Shown: positions 46,533-59,426, counted from the first letter of the stretch. The stretch: 64,000 nucleotides of DNA from Turnera subulata (GCA_028386065.3 JAKUCV010007237.1:107993-171992), one strand, 5' to 3'. Translations and numbers: made by a program. Notes: generated by a model not told the origin, from the letters alone.

Positions 46533-48537
46533 ATGGAGACGGCAGGGCAGTGGCTAGAGAATGCGCTGGTGGAATTGTGCGGGAGAATACAGACGGGTTT
46601 GGATTTGGATCGAGAAATTATATCAGGGCTTGTCTCCTACTGCGACTTAGCTCAGCCCCTTGACGCCAAAGAGTACCTCGATGTAATTAATGTCTTCTCT
46701 CTTGCCTGGAATTTCGTTGTGTTCTTGTTTTTTTGCAACTTTTCTTGTTTGTTGTAAAGCTATGTGCCTTTGTGTATTTGATTGATGGGTTTTGGCCCTC
46801 TAAGACACTGTTGTTGTTTTGCTTGAATTCGGTTTGGTTTTGGTTTGTTTATTATAGGGGGGGAAGATGATCTAGTTGTTCACTTTGATTGGTTGATTTT
46901 AGTATTCATTCACCTGTAATAACAATTGTTGAATTGAAGTTTTGGTTATCTTGTTTTGTCTTTGGTTGCAGAATATTATCGGGCAGGAAGCTGGGAAAAG
47001 TGTGATTGAGGAATATTTGCGGCGTAGAGGGTATTCAGATGTTGGAAGCAGCAACCCAGTCGGCCAAAGTTCGAAATTTCAGGCCTATATCAAGCCATCA
47101 ACAGATGAAGGCTCCGTAAGTGGGTCCAGGAAATCTTCCAGAGCATCTAAAGATGCTTCCTTGTCAAGTGATCAGGGTAAGGCAGAGCCCAGGAAGAATA
47201 ATGCTTCTAGTAATCAAGAAAAGAAAGCCCCAACCGAGGCTGGCGAGTCGAGCCAGAGAGGGAACCAAGCTAATTCGAAGAAGAAGAAAGGTGGGAAAGT
47301 CATATCACTTGCTGAAGCTGCCAAAGGTTCAATTGTATTTCAAAAGGGGAAGCCCTGTTCATGTCAAGCCCGCAGGCATAGGCTGGTGAGCAATTGTTTA
47401 TCGTGTGGAAAGATTGTTTGCGAACAAGAAGGAGAGGGGCCTTGTAGTTTCTGTGGTGCACTTGTGCTGAAAGAGGGAAGCACGTATGCTGGTTTGGAAG
47501 CAAGTTTTACCCCATTATCGGATGCCGAAGCAGCTGCCGAAGCTTATGCTAAAAGACTTGTTGAGTATGATCGGAATGCTGCAGCTCGTACAACTGTTAT
47601 TGATGACCAGAGCGATTACTATGAGATTGAGGGTAACAGCTGGCTGTCAAATGAGGTATCCATGTTACAGCAACATAATGCCTATAATCTCATTGTTGCT
47701 AAGGTCTACTTGTTCTTGAATTTTTGGTATCTTATAATTTGTTCTCTGTCCAGGAAAAGGAACTTTTAAAGAAGAAACGAGAGGAGATAGAAGAAGCTGA
47801 ACGGGCCAAAAGGAGCAGAGTGGTTGTGACCTTTGATTTAGTTGGGCGTAAGGTATGAATCTTTGCTTATATCCCTTGCATTTTGGAAAACATTATTGTT
47901 GCTACACGAATTTCCACCGAGTTTGAAATTGGACCTGGCTCGAATATGGCCCGTCTTTGAAGTTGTTGTTAATCTTTGCTTTATTCTGTTACTATTCCCC
48001 CATCTTTCTATTCAGAACATATGAAGCATTTCCTTCAGTTACAAATATTAGCTTTCCATCCTCCATAGGGTTGTTTTGCTGCGTAGGTCCTTTTTTATGT
48101 TTTGTGAGCAATGCAATTTATCCATCTATATATGCTTATGTTTTCCAAATCTGGTGGCTGTTGTACAGGTCATGCTAAATCAAGATGATGTTTCTGAGCT
48201 AGAATCAGAGAACAGAATATTAAGGCCCTCTGATGATAAGGAGAGAGAAGTGAACCGAATTAAGCCAAATCCAAATCTAAGAATACAACCAATCTTTTTA
48301 GATCCGGGCCCTAGCAAAAAGCCTGCCAAGGATAAGCAACCAACCAAGAATCTTGCCACTGGTTTGTGCCTGGAGATCACAGGGCGAGTGCAGCATGACA
48401 ACAATGAGGTGAGACATTTGTTGTCTGGCCACAGGATGGAAATGGCTCCAAATCAGCAGTCCTGGCATGGTCCATCGGTGAATAGGGGCGTGCTTGTTGG
48501 TGATGATAGTAGCGAATGTTCTCTAGATTACCGTTGA
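46533..48537 (+). CDS. ASC1/TRIP4-like C2HC5 zinc-finger protein
   Basis: Four exons join in phase: 46533-46682, 46972-47655, 47754-47852 and 48169-48537, giving 433 residues. The N-terminal helix-rich part (WLENALVELCGRIQ) is followed by a low-complexity Ser/Lys-rich linker, then the C2HC5 zinc finger PCSCQARRHRLVSNC, CLSCGKIVCEQ, GPCSFCG. The C-terminal half has a charged helix (KELLKKKREEIEEAERAKR) and the conserved RIQPIFLDPGPSKK block. In animals this protein, activating signal cointegrator 1, is part of a helicase-linked complex in transcription and ribosome quality control; the plant role is inferred. The last exon could use a further intron near GAG|GTGAGA (about 48410). Confidence 0.88.
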
Positions 48538-49623
48538 AGTCAGTGACATAGGACCTTTCTCAAGCACATAATGGAAAGGCAATGGCCACACCTCCAGAGA
48601 AAACAAAGTTTTTGTAGTCTGTTCTGAAATCGATCATCACAATTATAGTGATTGACTGTTAAATTGTTCATAATATGCTATCATATTTCCAAGAAATGTC
48701 TGGGAAGACATCATGAAGAGAATTAGACCGTCCAGTCATTTGCTATCGCTAGGTTGTACAAGTGACATCATGCTACAAGGAGTTTTCCTCTAGGAGTTTT
48801 TATTATGGACAAGTCCATTAATGATATGCAGTCGCTTGAATCTCTATATTCTATCTGTGATGCGTTCAAGATTTGTTAAGAGGCATTGACTAAAAGATTA
48901 CTCTTAGCAAACTTCTCTGAGGTTTGTTGTACAATATCGATTTTCCAAAGAATCTGCATCTATATGATGGGACAAAAACTTGATTGAGATAATATACCAA
49001 ATCTAGAGCAGGCAAAACTTAAAACAGGTGAGATTGTGAGTGATTGCTGGAAATCGTTTCATCCTTCCCGTATTCTGTACTGGTGCATGAGTTTGAGTGT
49101 TCAAATCTTCTGGCAATCAGCTGAAACACATCGAGCAATCCTCGATTAACTTTAACATCCATCCTTAAAGTTAGGGCTTATCCTCCAGCTTGGGACACCC
49201 CTTCTGATCACATTGTGCTTGCCATGGAAGTGCTTATCTTTCAAGGTTTAGAGGATGAGAATATTTTTTTTGATACTAAAGGTGGGACTCAGAGCCTGAG
49301 ACCTCACTCCTCTTGCTTTTTATACAAGAGTGCACCATTGCGAAGAGGATCGAGGATATACTTATGCGCCAGCATGCACCATTGCACACACTGTTGCAAG
49401 CATTCTGCACACGAAGCTCCTTAGCTTGCAAGCACGCATTTTGTGAAGAATGCACTAGTCTTCCCGTCGATATTTTACCCTGCAGAAATTTTTTCGATCT
49501 CCAACGTCAGATTTGCTGACCTGCTAAATATCCTTCAAAATTTTGGGCCATGCATAAACTAGCTCCAATGAACAGCAGCGATCCATGCAAGATGCAGTAC
49601 ACGCCTATATGACTAGTTGACAT
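48538..49623. other. Intergenic between convergent genes
   Basis: 3' regions of the zinc-finger gene and, on the minus strand, the PPR gene. A 69-codon open stretch near 49215 has no support. Confidence 0.4.
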
Positions 49624-51402
49624 TCAACCCGCTAGTTCTGAAATGAAGCTTTTTCCTGCCATTTTTGGAGCTCGTCGAGCAACCATCGCACTTCTTGCCT
49701 GTAGAACATCATCCCACCTCCCTGCAGTAGCATAAATGTGGGAAGAAGTAACACGATCTTCTGCACTTTGAGATTTCTCTGCTTCTTCAAGACCTCCAAC
49801 TAAACTTAATCCCAGATCAACGTCTCCATGAATCTTACATGCATTAATTAGCATCCTCCGGATAACTGAGTTTGGTTCTGTTGGCATTTTCTTCAAAAAC
49901 CTGTCGGCCTCTTCTAGCTTTCCTGCTCGTGCGAGCATATCAACAATGCAACCATAGTGCTCAATCGTTGGTTCAATACCATAAACTGTGCACATGATAT
50001 TGTAAAAGTTTTGGCCAACATCGACCAGACCGGAATGGTTACATGCTGACAGAAGACCGATGAATGTGACATAGTTTGGCTCAACTTTCTCTGCGCACAT
50101 TTGATGGAAAGCAAGAAGAGCTTCCTGTCCTTCTCCATTGAAGGCAAGACCGACTATAATTGAAGTCCATGAGAACACATCCTTTTTGGCTATATTATCA
50201 AAGACAATTTTAGCTCGATCCATATCCCCACATTTTCCATACATGTCCACAAGAGCATTTTGCAGAACAATGCTACCATTAAGACGATCATTACTCTCTA
50301 TATATGAATGGATGCCAACGCCACGAGACAGTTCTCCAGAGTTCCGGCAGGCTGATAATAATCCCAGCATTGTCACTTCATCTGGCTCTAGTTTCTTAGA
50401 CTCTTTCAATAAAGTGAATAGCGCTATGGCCTCATTGTTATAACCACATTCTACATATCCATGAATCATAGAGTTCCAAGAAGCAATGTTATCATCTGGA
50501 AGCATATCGAAAACTTTCCTGGCAGACTCTATCAAACCGGATTTTGAGTACATGCTGATAAGCACAGACCCAATAGAACCATCAATCTCTACCTCGCTAG
50601 CTGTCAGAAACCCATGAACCATCTTCCCCATATCAAGATCTCTACCATTAGCGCAGGCCAACATCAAGTTAACCAGCGACACTCTATCGTATCCCACATT
50701 CCCAAGCCCCATTTCTCTAAACAAAGAGAAAGCTTTCCTAGAAGCATCACTCCTAGCATACGCTGCAATCATGGTATTCCAAGAAACCAAGTCCCTTAGA
50801 ACCATACCATTGAACAAGCTCTCTGCAAGGCCCATAAACCCAACCTTCGCATAGAAATCAATAAGAGCATTGCACACCCCAACGGGCACATCCAAACCCG
50901 TCTTGCAACAGTAACAATGAAGCAATTTCCCAACTTGACAACCGTATTCCCCGGTCTCAACACAACCAGACACCAAAACCATTAAAGTTACATAATTTGG
51001 CTTCAAATCCAAACCGAACTCTCCCGCCACAAACCTTTTAAACAACCCAAAACCCAAATCAAATTCCTTATTCTTCACGAACCCGGAAAGCATACAATTC
51101 ACGGACACGACAGTTCTAATCGGCATTCTATCAAACAGTACGGAGGCATATCGGTCAAACCTCTTGGGACCCAGGTAAGAATGAATCAAACTATTCAAGA
51201 TGTGGGTGTCACAATCCATTCCCGCCCGAATAACATGACCATGAGTCGCTTTCACTTCTCTAATGCCCAGAACCTTATTGCAAGCCTTGATGAAAGAAGC
51301 ATAGGCGTGGGGGTCAGGAACACCGTCAAGCCGGACGTTTTGTATTGCTTGTCTAATGGAGGAGATGACGCGAAACGGGTCCTTTGGTAACTGAGCCTGC
51401 AT
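49624..51402 (-). CDS. PLS-type PPR protein without DYW domain
   Basis: A single exon encodes 592 residues with PLS-type PPR motifs (LVSWNTMIAAYARSD, IASWNSMIHGYVECG, SWTSIIVGLAFNGEGQEA) and the usual IEHYGCIVDMLARAGKLEEA block. The C-terminal E-like domain is short and divergent, ending GKSFISELAG, with no DYW domain. The region RMLINACKIHGDVDLGLSLVGGLEEAE replaces the usual E-domain spacing. It likely acts on organelle RNA. I do not recognise a specific Arabidopsis partner. The 5' end faces tRNA-Leu(AAG), 140 bp away. Confidence 0.88.
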   Translation of the reverse strand: MQAQLPKDPFRVISSIRQAIQNVRLDGVPDPHAYASFIKACNKVLGIREVKATHGHVIRAGMDCDTHILNSLIHSYLGPKRFDRYASVLFDRMPIRTVVSVNCMLSGFVKNKEFDLGFGLFKRFVAGEFGLDLKPNYVTLMVLVSGCVETGEYGCQVGKLLHCYCCKTGLDVPVGVCNALIDFYAKVGFMGLAESLFNGMVLRDLVSWNTMIAAYARSDASRKAFSLFREMGLGNVGYDRVSLVNLMLACANGRDLDMGKMVHGFLTASEVEIDGSIGSVLISMYSKSGLIESARKVFDMLPDDNIASWNSMIHGYVECGYNNEAIALFTLLKESKKLEPDEVTMLGLLSACRNSGELSRGVGIHSYIESNDRLNGSIVLQNALVDMYGKCGDMDRAKIVFDNIAKKDVFSWTSIIVGLAFNGEGQEALLAFHQMCAEKVEPNYVTFIGLLSACNHSGLVDVGQNFYNIMCTVYGIEPTIEHYGCIVDMLARAGKLEEADRFLKKMPTEPNSVIRRMLINACKIHGDVDLGLSLVGGLEEAEKSQSAEDRVTSSHIYATAGRWDDVLQARSAMVARRAPKMAGKSFISELAG

Positions 51403-51542
51403 TGCTTGTATGGATGGTTGCGCTGTGATTCACCGCCGCTAACGAGTAGAGTCATTGTTTATTTTGGACACCCAAAAAATGAAGAAATTGTTTACTTGTT
51501 TAATATTTATAGATTTGAAGAGAAAAATAACAACAAGAGTGA

Positions 51543-51582
51543 GTGGAGATGGCCGAGTTGGTCTAAGGCGCCAGATTAAGGT

Positions 51583-51615
<33 letters not shown>

Positions 51616-51623
51616 TCTCCACA
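51543..51623 (+). tRNA. tRNA-Leu (AAG)
   Basis: The 81-nt gene has the acceptor stem GTGGAGA/TCTCCAC with discriminator A. The D arm is identical to that of the other tRNA-Leu (GGCCGAGTTGGTCTAAGGC). The anticodon stem CCAGA/TCTGG encloses TTAAGGT with anticodon AAG. A long variable arm and a T arm with the B box GGTTCAAATCC follow. No CCA is encoded. No long T run follows within 20 bp, so termination may use a weaker signal. Confidence 0.97.
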
Positions 51624-52652
51624 CAACAATTTCTGGGCCAGGTCTGGACCTTTTTGAGGTTTGGGCCTAAATTTTTAGAGGTCCGAATTTCCCACTTTTT
51701 GGGCCGACAGCTACTAATTTGTGCGACATGTCGTTTGAGGTGATCATGTCACGTGAAAAGTCCGCGACATGGTCAAACCAACCCCACACAACCGGCGGCG
51801 AAGTGGCATTCTGCGATGGGGCCAAACAAAATCTATCAAAATAAGGAAAAAGGATGTGCACTTTTCCAGTTTCCAATTTCCATAAGTTTTCCAGAAACTA
51901 AATATACATACAATAATTAATAGTTAATGATTATTTCCAAAGAGTTTGAGTAAAGACAAAACTCAAAAAGTCCAAACAACCAACGCAAGTAGAGATTTCC
52001 CCGTGTCCTGCCTTCCTAGGATTCTGCAAATCTAAATCTCGAACATTTTTTCTCCACTACATAACACACCACACCACATAAACACACACAAAACAAACTC
52101 TAAAGTACACACAAGAATACAAAAAAAAAACTCAGAAAAAAGTTAAACTACACAACTTCACATCACTGACAAAATCAGGACTTTCTCTCTTCCTCTGTGT
52201 TACGTCCCACATTGTGAAAAATAATGATGGTGATGTTCTCAGGGATCTGATTGGACCCACCATTACGCACCATTTTCCCAGTTTCCTTTTCTGTGTACGA
52301 TCTCTTCATCTTCCTTTTGTCTGTCCAATTCTGAATCTGTTTATTATTCAGTTCTTTTGTCTACTGTCTGTTGTATTGCTTATTGATCATATATTTCTCG
52401 TTGATCTTATGTACGCTAACTGATTCACACGATGAACTCTTGTTTACATGGATGACAATTGTTGACTTTTCCAATGATTGGATGTGTCTCTCTTGGAAAA
52501 AATTTGATAAAGTTTTCAGCTTTATGGTTGGTTCCACGGTTATTGCATTTCCCTTTGTGTTTGATGCATTTCTGTTTTCAGTTTCATCCTTGAGATGATT
52601 TTTTTGCTTTCTTATGGTTCTGTTTTATTGATTTGTATTTTGTAGTTGAATC
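51624..52652. other. Promoter and leader of the PMT gene
   Basis: A leader-like CA/CT-rich stretch at about 52060-52200 is followed by T-rich DNA ending in the splice acceptor-like TTTTGTAG (52638-52645), seven bases before the ATG. A 5'-UTR intron is therefore likely; its donor is not certain. Confidence 0.5.
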
Positions 52653-55600
52653 ATGGCGACAAAAGGGAATTTAGGAGAGCGGAAGAACAATAATAACAGT
52701 ACCTTTTCCATCTTTCTCATTGTTGCTCTATGCTGTTGCTTTTACATCCTTGGAGCATGGCAGCGGAGTGGGTTCGGGAAAGGGGATAGCATAGCCGAGA
52801 AGGTCACGAAACAGACCGATTGTACTATCCTCAACAATCTGAATTTTCAGACCAGTGGTGATGCGGGGATGGTTGATGGTTCAGAATCTGAAATCAAGGA
52901 ATTTGAGCCCTGTGATGATAAGTACGTGGATTACACCCCCTGTCAGGATCAGAACAGGGCGATGACATTTCCCCGCGAGAATATGAACTATAGGGAAAGG
53001 CATTGCCCTCCACAAGAAGAGAAGCTGCATTGCCTTATCCCAGCTCCTAGAGGGTATGCAACCCCATTCCTGTGGCCGAAAAGTCGAGACTATGTGCCCT
53101 TTGTTAATGCACCTTACAAGAGCTTGACGGTTGAGAAGGCTGTTCAGAACTGGATACAGTATGAGGGCAATGTGTTCAGATTCCCTGGTGGAGGAACACA
53201 GTTCCCTCGTGGTGCAGATGCTTATATTAATGAACTTGCATCGGTGATCCCCATGGACAGTGGAATTGTTAGAACTGCGTTGGATACAGGATGTGGGGTA
53301 AGTTGAGTTCCTCTTTTCCTTCATTCAGATGTCTCCTTCATGCCAATTCTTTTCTGTTTTCTGATTTTTTTCAGCGTTCATTTCATTTTCTTTTTTTTGA
53401 AATTGCTACCCATTTGAATAATTGCTTTGGTAATGCTCAGGTTGCAAGTTGGGGTGCATACCTTTTCAACAAGAATGTCTTAGCCATGTCATTTGCACCA
53501 AGGGACTCTCATGAGTCACAAGTTCAATTTGCATTGGAAAGAGGTGTTCCGGCTGTTATTGGTGTGCTTGGAACTATCAAGATGCCATATCCTTCTAGAG
53601 CTTTCGACATGGCTCATTGTTCCCGTTGCTTGATTCCATGGGGAGCTAATGGTGAGTAGAGTTTCTTAGAACATTGATGTCCGGTGATTTTCATCTCTAA
53701 TTTCTGAATAATAATAACCTTACTGGCTCTAGCTCTGTTTAGCTATCTAATGCTGTTAAACATTGCCTTCAAGGAAAATTTGTTCCTGCTTTTTTAGATG
53801 TGTAATTCATATTATTTTTACAAGATCTGCAACAAACGATTTGAAATCTTTTTTTTCGATATATGTTGTCATGATTATGTTGGTTGTTATAAATTCATCT
53901 CAATAGTTATGACTTCATATTACATTGAACCATTGATTAAATTAGATGTGCTTTTATTTCTTCAGATGGAATGTACATGATGGAAGTGGATCGTGTTCTT
54001 AGACCTGGTGGGTATTGGGTGCTTTCTGGTCCTCCCATCAACTGGAAGAACAATTACCAGGCATGGCAACGTCCTAAAGAGGAACTTGAGGAGGAACAGA
54101 ATAAAATTGAGGAAATTGCGAAACTTCTTTGCTGGGAAAAGAAACATGAGATGGGTGAAATAGCTATCTGGCAGAAAAGAATAAATTATGACTACTGCCG
54201 TAAGCAAGACAATAAGCGGAACATGTGTCAGACTACAAACCCTGATGATGTCTGGTGAGTTTTGTGAATGTTATACTCTTAGCAGGTATACTGGTATACC
54301 GAAGATTTGTTGACTGAAGCACTAAGTTTTTGTAGAAAAAAGCTCATCCTGTAGTTGCTAAGATCACATTAAAGGCATGTAAAAGGAATTCCTTCATCAC
54401 TCAAAGTGTTTATGCTTTCTACTTCAAAGTGAAGAGCTTAGAAATTGATATATATTCTGATTCGCCAAACTAGTTAACCCCTTCTAGTTTTGTTTTGTTC
54501 TGTTTTAGTTGCTAGCCATCATCCCTGGCTGGCATCTCCAAATCTCTTTGTTCTGAAGTCTGTTTCATCTTTTCTGAAGTCCTTTTCAAAATATCTAGTT
54601 CCATTTGGAAATGATCATTATAATTTCTTCTAATCATGAATAGGTACAAGAAAATGGAGCCATGCATAACCCCATATCTTGAAACTGATGGACCAGAAGA
54701 TGTAGCTGGGCAAGCATGGATCCCATTCTCAGAGAGACTCAATGCAGTTCCTTTTAGAATATCTAGTGGTTCCGTTCCTGGAGTATCCACTGAGACATAC
54801 CTGGAGGACAACCGGGTGTGGAAGAAGCATGTCAATGCTTATAGAAGAGTAAACAAGATCCTTGACTCAGGGAGGTACAGGAACATCATGGATATGAATG
54901 CTGGATTAGGAGGTTTTGCTGCTGCTCTTCAGTCGCCAAAACTGTGGGTTATGAATGTTATGCCTACAATAGCTGAGAAAGACACTTTGGGAGTTGTATA
55001 TGAGCGTGGTTTGATTGGCATATATCATGATTGGTAAGTGTTTATCTCTCTTTTCTAGGATATGCTGTGAGATTAAGGAATGCAGATTACAACGTCTGAT
55101 GAACTTGTTATTGATTTTGATCATCTTTTTCATTTCATGATGCCTGTGTCCAAATTCTTTCCCAAAATGATTGTTACTGCCCATTCAAAGTACTTTATAT
55201 CAAGGATTTTGTTTCTCGTTTTAACCAATTAGAGTGTTTTCCTCTATTCATGCTCTCAAGTTTGTGGTAACGTTAAGCTTCTAGTCATGGTCCAAGAAAA
55301 ACTCTTAGCGAGAGTACTAGAAAGCTGTGGTAGAGTTGAGAGCCTGATCAGTCTGGTGTTATGTATAGCGATGAAAAGAGTGTTTTTGGTGAACACCAGC
55401 TTACTTTCATATATGCTGTGTTATCATTTTGGAACCTTTGTACATGGCAAATCTATCACATCTTGTTAATCGATAACTACCCTTTTCCAACTCGATCTCA
55501 ATTCCCCAGAAGCTTCAACCACTACTGAGCTCTCTCTGATGTATTCACTTAAAAAATTTACTCCCTTGTCTGTGTTATTGCTATATTCTAAACTCGCTTC

Positions 55601-56310
55601 CTGTAGATTGTTGTAGTCCTGTTGAAAATGATTGCTTGCCTTGAATTTAGCTACCCCGTAAGTTACTCTTATGATTCTTACTAATCTTCATTCTGTAACA
55701 GGTGTGAAGCCTTCTCTACGTACCCAAGGACATATGATCTTATCCATGCGAATGGTGTTTTCAGCTTGTATAAGGATAAGTATGTTCTCAACCATGCTAC
55801 TTTTTTTACACATATTGTCGAATTCAGTCATTGACACAAAGTGACAGGAAGAGTAAACTTTGGCTGTTGATGTTAAAGTTTCGCTCTAAGAATTAGCTAT
55901 AGAATTTGTGGAAGCTTTAAATAACTCGGGGGAGTAATATGATAATTATAAATGAAGCAGCTGTTGCTTTACATTGTTCCCGTAGTTCTGTAGATCACAT
56001 AATGGCTCATTGCATGCGACATCCAAATGAGAGTACTGTGAAACTCAATCCATCCCAATGTTTAAACAATTGCAGGTGCGATACAGAAGACATCCTTCTG
56101 GAGATGGATCGCATTTTAAGGCCTGAAGGGACAGTCATAATCCGTGATAACGTGGATGTTCTCATGAAGGTGAAGCGACTGGCGGGAGGAATGAGATGGA
56201 ACACGAAAATGGTAGATCATGAAGATGGTCCTCTTGTCCCAGAAAAGGTGTTGTTTGCAGTGAAAAAATACTGGGTTGCTGGAGAACACAATTCCACTTC
56301 CTCAGGGTGA
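52653..56310 (+). CDS. PMT2/PMT14-like Golgi methyltransferase
   Basis: Six exons join in phase: 52653-53297, 53441-53651, 53966-54254, 54644-55033, 55702-55779 and 56076-56310, giving 615 residues, the usual family length. A type II membrane anchor ([19 protein letters not shown]) follows a short cytosolic tail. The lumenal part has the [17 protein letters not shown] block, the SAM-binding motif [15 protein letters not shown] across the first splice junction, the [15 protein letters not shown] block and a second methyltransferase-like half ([35 protein letters not shown]). The family (QUA2/TSD2 relatives) is tied to pectin methylation. The sequence follows what I recall of PMT2 and PMT14 more than other members. 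Confidence 0.93.
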
Positions 56311-58076
56311 AAGAAGAATTTTGAAAACTGTCATGCTATCCCTTCAGGACATGCCACTTAGTTTCTGAATCTAGTTAGACAGACTAATCATACGAGACAT
56401 GGCTCATTCCACAAGTAGCAAACCGAGGAATGGAGTGTCTATCTGCAGCATTTGTTTCAATCAGCCTATGTTCTTTTTGTAGTGAATGTAGTTGAGAGTT
56501 TGCTGTCGCTAGCAGTGCTTCATTCTTTTCTCAGTTTTGTTTCTCTTTCTATTCAGGGGCTTCTGTATGTTGTATTGCAGTCCCTGCAAAGATTTTGATG
56601 TTCCTCTTCACAACTTTTTTACTTTTTTTTTTTTTATCAGGACTATTTTACTTGTCAGCTATCATTCTTTTTTTATAGAATTGAAAAGGCTCTTTGCTTC
56701 CTTGAGCACAGGTTACAGGCTTCAACTTTCTTTTACATTTCACCTTCATTTACAGGATTTTATGCGAAGAAGGTGGAAGGCCCGTGCTTTACCTATGCTG
56801 CCATGGAATTACTTCGTTGGTCACTTCTATTCTCATTTCTCCATGTTTGCTTTCCAAATTCACCTACTTGCAACTAACTGCTCTAATGTTCGTCTGAACA
56901 GGAATTACCACCACTTCTAATTCTCTACCATGATTATTACGTTTCATCAACTCGAACTCTTAGCTTCTTTCTTTGTTGCCTTCTCCATTACTTGAGCTTC
57001 AAGAATCTCAAGTGTCTCAATTTGGTAACTTAACCTCTAGTTTATTATATAGACCAATTTGCAGTGATTGAATATATCATTTGAGGTTCACATTTGTAGC
57101 TTGCGTGGAAGACACCAAACTGCTGAGGCTGGCAAGACTGCATCACTGGTAGGCGTTGGTGGAGGCAAGAAAGCCTCAACTTTTATTTTTGTTTCTTTCC
57201 AATGTGGGGGGATACGAAAAATTCATTTTAAAACAAAACAAATATGTGTGTGAATCATCAATTATGACCATAACCCTCATCGATTAGGAACTAAATTCTT
57301 ACCTTACTAGGACTGAAATGGCATATAAAATTCTGGAACACAAATAATTAGACCATCATCCTTCTAAGCTGATTTGACCTCTAAGGGGGGCCGTAAACTA
57401 TTTGTAGATACTAGATTAAGAACACTTGTCACCATGACAACCATAGAATATACATCCACATGGATCCCCTATTTTATGAGCTTTTTGGTTGGCTCGGTGG
57501 TGAACTGTGGGTAGTTAACCCTGTCTGCGTTAGTTCTGACTTTATATTACATATCAAAGACATTGCAAATCCAAACTGTGGGAACAGATGTTAAATTTTG
57601 GCAGGAAAACTTAACTAACTACTTACTCTAGAAAAGATCCAATAATATCATCGTACGGGTCAAGGGATGTTTGTCCATTGATGGTTTGATGAAAAAAAAG
57701 GGACAAAGCTTTTTGCTTTCATGTTATTGTAAGTACATTGCAAATTTGGGTTATGAAAAGTAATTAGCACTTCACCTAATTGGCGGAAAAAAAATGTGAC
57801 CATTTGTCAATCAATAGGAGAGCAAGTAGGACCTCATAGTCGTCCCATGTTTGCAGCCCCCACAGAGGCCTACTGGTGTAGAAAATGGTTCTCAAGAGGC
57901 CCTCTCATTTCAAAACTCTGTCATTTCAGTTCTTCAATCCCATCTTCTGCATTTTTTAAACCTCTCCAGCATTCTTTCCACAAGTTCCTGACCTCCAATT
58001 CCTGTGTTGCTGTCCCCCAGGTTTTTAAACTTCCTGAACTTCTGCTCTACAAGCCTCTTTCTCTCTCTCTCAAACC
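56311..58076. other. Intergenic between PMT and PKS genes
   Basis: 3' UTR of the PMT gene and promoter/leader of the PKS gene. The last 60 bp before 58077 are CT-rich (CCTCTTTCTCTCTCTCTC), typical of a plant leader. No other gene found. Confidence 0.45.
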
Positions 58077-59426
58077 ATGAATAACATAAGCAAGAGAAGT
58101 GATCTTCACGAAGCCTCATTTTCCTCATATGTAACTAGAGAGGAAGAGAACTTTGTTGTTAAGCTGACAGAATCTGTCCCGCTTCCAAATCCTGTCACCA
58201 TTTCTACGCCAGGCACTTCCCTTCCAATAGGCCTTGAGAGAACTAAGCCTGAAGAGGGTGAGATCAATGTTTTTGATGCTGAGAGATACTTCAACATGAG
58301 GCTTGATGATGGAAGTCCAAAAATTATCGACACTATTAACTTCAGGAAGTATGGTCATGAGAATGAAAACCAAGTGCGTCCTCCCCGGACCAGACCAAAA
58401 AGCAGCTTAGGAACACCAAGTGTAAGTTCTGAAGCAAGCTATAATAGCCAGACAGCTTTTTTGCCGGGCTCCAACATGAGAGACTCGTCACAGAGCAGGC
58501 ATCATCAGAAAGTAAATGAAAGATGGTTCTTTTCAGGTTTTGCATGTAAAGGGTCTTGTACTGATAAGAAATCTGTTTACATCGATCACAATGTTGCTCA
58601 CAGAGGTGTTGTTCATGGAAAACATGCCAGCTCAGTTGTGCGTAGTCCTATGGCGCTTGAGGGTAGAAGACAGCCACAAGCAAGAATTCAGGCGAGAGAT
58701 GAATTTCACAGCCCAAGTTTTGAAAAGAGGAGCATTGGTTCAAAGAGATCAGAGTACATGGTACTGCCAACTGTGAATTCTGGGGTACAGAACCTGGTGG
58801 TTAAAAGGGAGGAACAGAAGAAGATCATGCAAGACCAACCGCGACATTCTCTGGAGGTTTTTGGCTCCCATATGATAAAGAGCGAAGACATAGCACAGAA
58901 TCTAGAGAGGAAACTCTCTGTGCTAACTTGGGATGCCATTCCAAAATCCCCTACCCTGCCTGCAACTTCTGCAGGCAAGCAAATGTATGAAGATATAGAA
59001 AGTGATGCTAGTTCTGATCTCTTTGAGATAGATAACATATCCACCAGCACCCAGCCTATGTTCATAAAGAAAATTTCTGATGGCATATCTGGTTGTATGA
59101 CACCTCCAAGTGGGTATGCTCCTAGTGAGACCAGTATTGAGTGGAGCGTTGTCACAGCCAGTGCTGCTGATTTCTCCAGTGTTGCAGATTATGATGAGAA
59201 GATGGTAGCAGAGAATTGTAGACCAAGTCCTGGTTCAGCTTCTACCCCAAAAAGAAACCGACCCAATAGTCTACTGGGGTGCAAGAGCCAAAAGGCTGTG
59301 GATGTTGCAGAAACTGCGTACAAGAGGAATCATGAGAAGGCCAAGTCCCATCGCAGGCCTGATATCCCAACGCCACCAAGGAAGCTGCAGGCTGACATTA
59401 AGGTCAAAGCTTATGATTTCATTTGA
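58077..59426 (+). CDS. Phytochrome kinase substrate (PKS) family protein
   Basis: A single exon encodes 449 residues, mostly unstructured and Ser-rich. It has the family motif EINVFDAERYFNMR near residue 63, the TPSVSSEASYNSQTAFL block near residue 131, and a conserved C-terminal part (WDAIPKSPTLPAT; the SVVTASAADF block). PKS proteins are plasma-membrane-associated and work with phototropins and phytochromes in phototropism, leaf positioning and growth orientation. A Cys-rich patch (FACKGSC, about residues 155-161) lies mid-protein. The length is typical of PKS1/PKS2-type members. Which paralogue it is cannot be settled by eye. Confidence 0.88.
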   Translation: MNNISKRSDLHEASFSSYVTREEENFVVKLTESVPLPNPVTISTPGTSLPIGLERTKPEEGEINVFDAERYFNMRLDDGSPKIIDTINFRKYGHENENQVRPPRTRPKSSLGTPSVSSEASYNSQTAFLPGSNMRDSSQSRHHQKVNERWFFSGFACKGSCTDKKSVYIDHNVAHRGVVHGKHASSVVRSPMALEGRRQPQARIQARDEFHSPSFEKRSIGSKRSEYMVLPTVNSGVQNLVVKREEQKKIMQDQPRHSLEVFGSHMIKSEDIAQNLERKLSVLTWDAIPKSPTLPATSAGKQMYEDIESDASSDLFEIDNISTSTQPMFIKKISDGISGCMTPPSGYAPSETSIEWSVVTASAADFSSVADYDEKMVAENCRPSPGSASTPKRNRPNSLLGCKSQKAVDVAETAYKRNHEKAKSHRRPDIPTPPRKLQADIKVKAYDFI

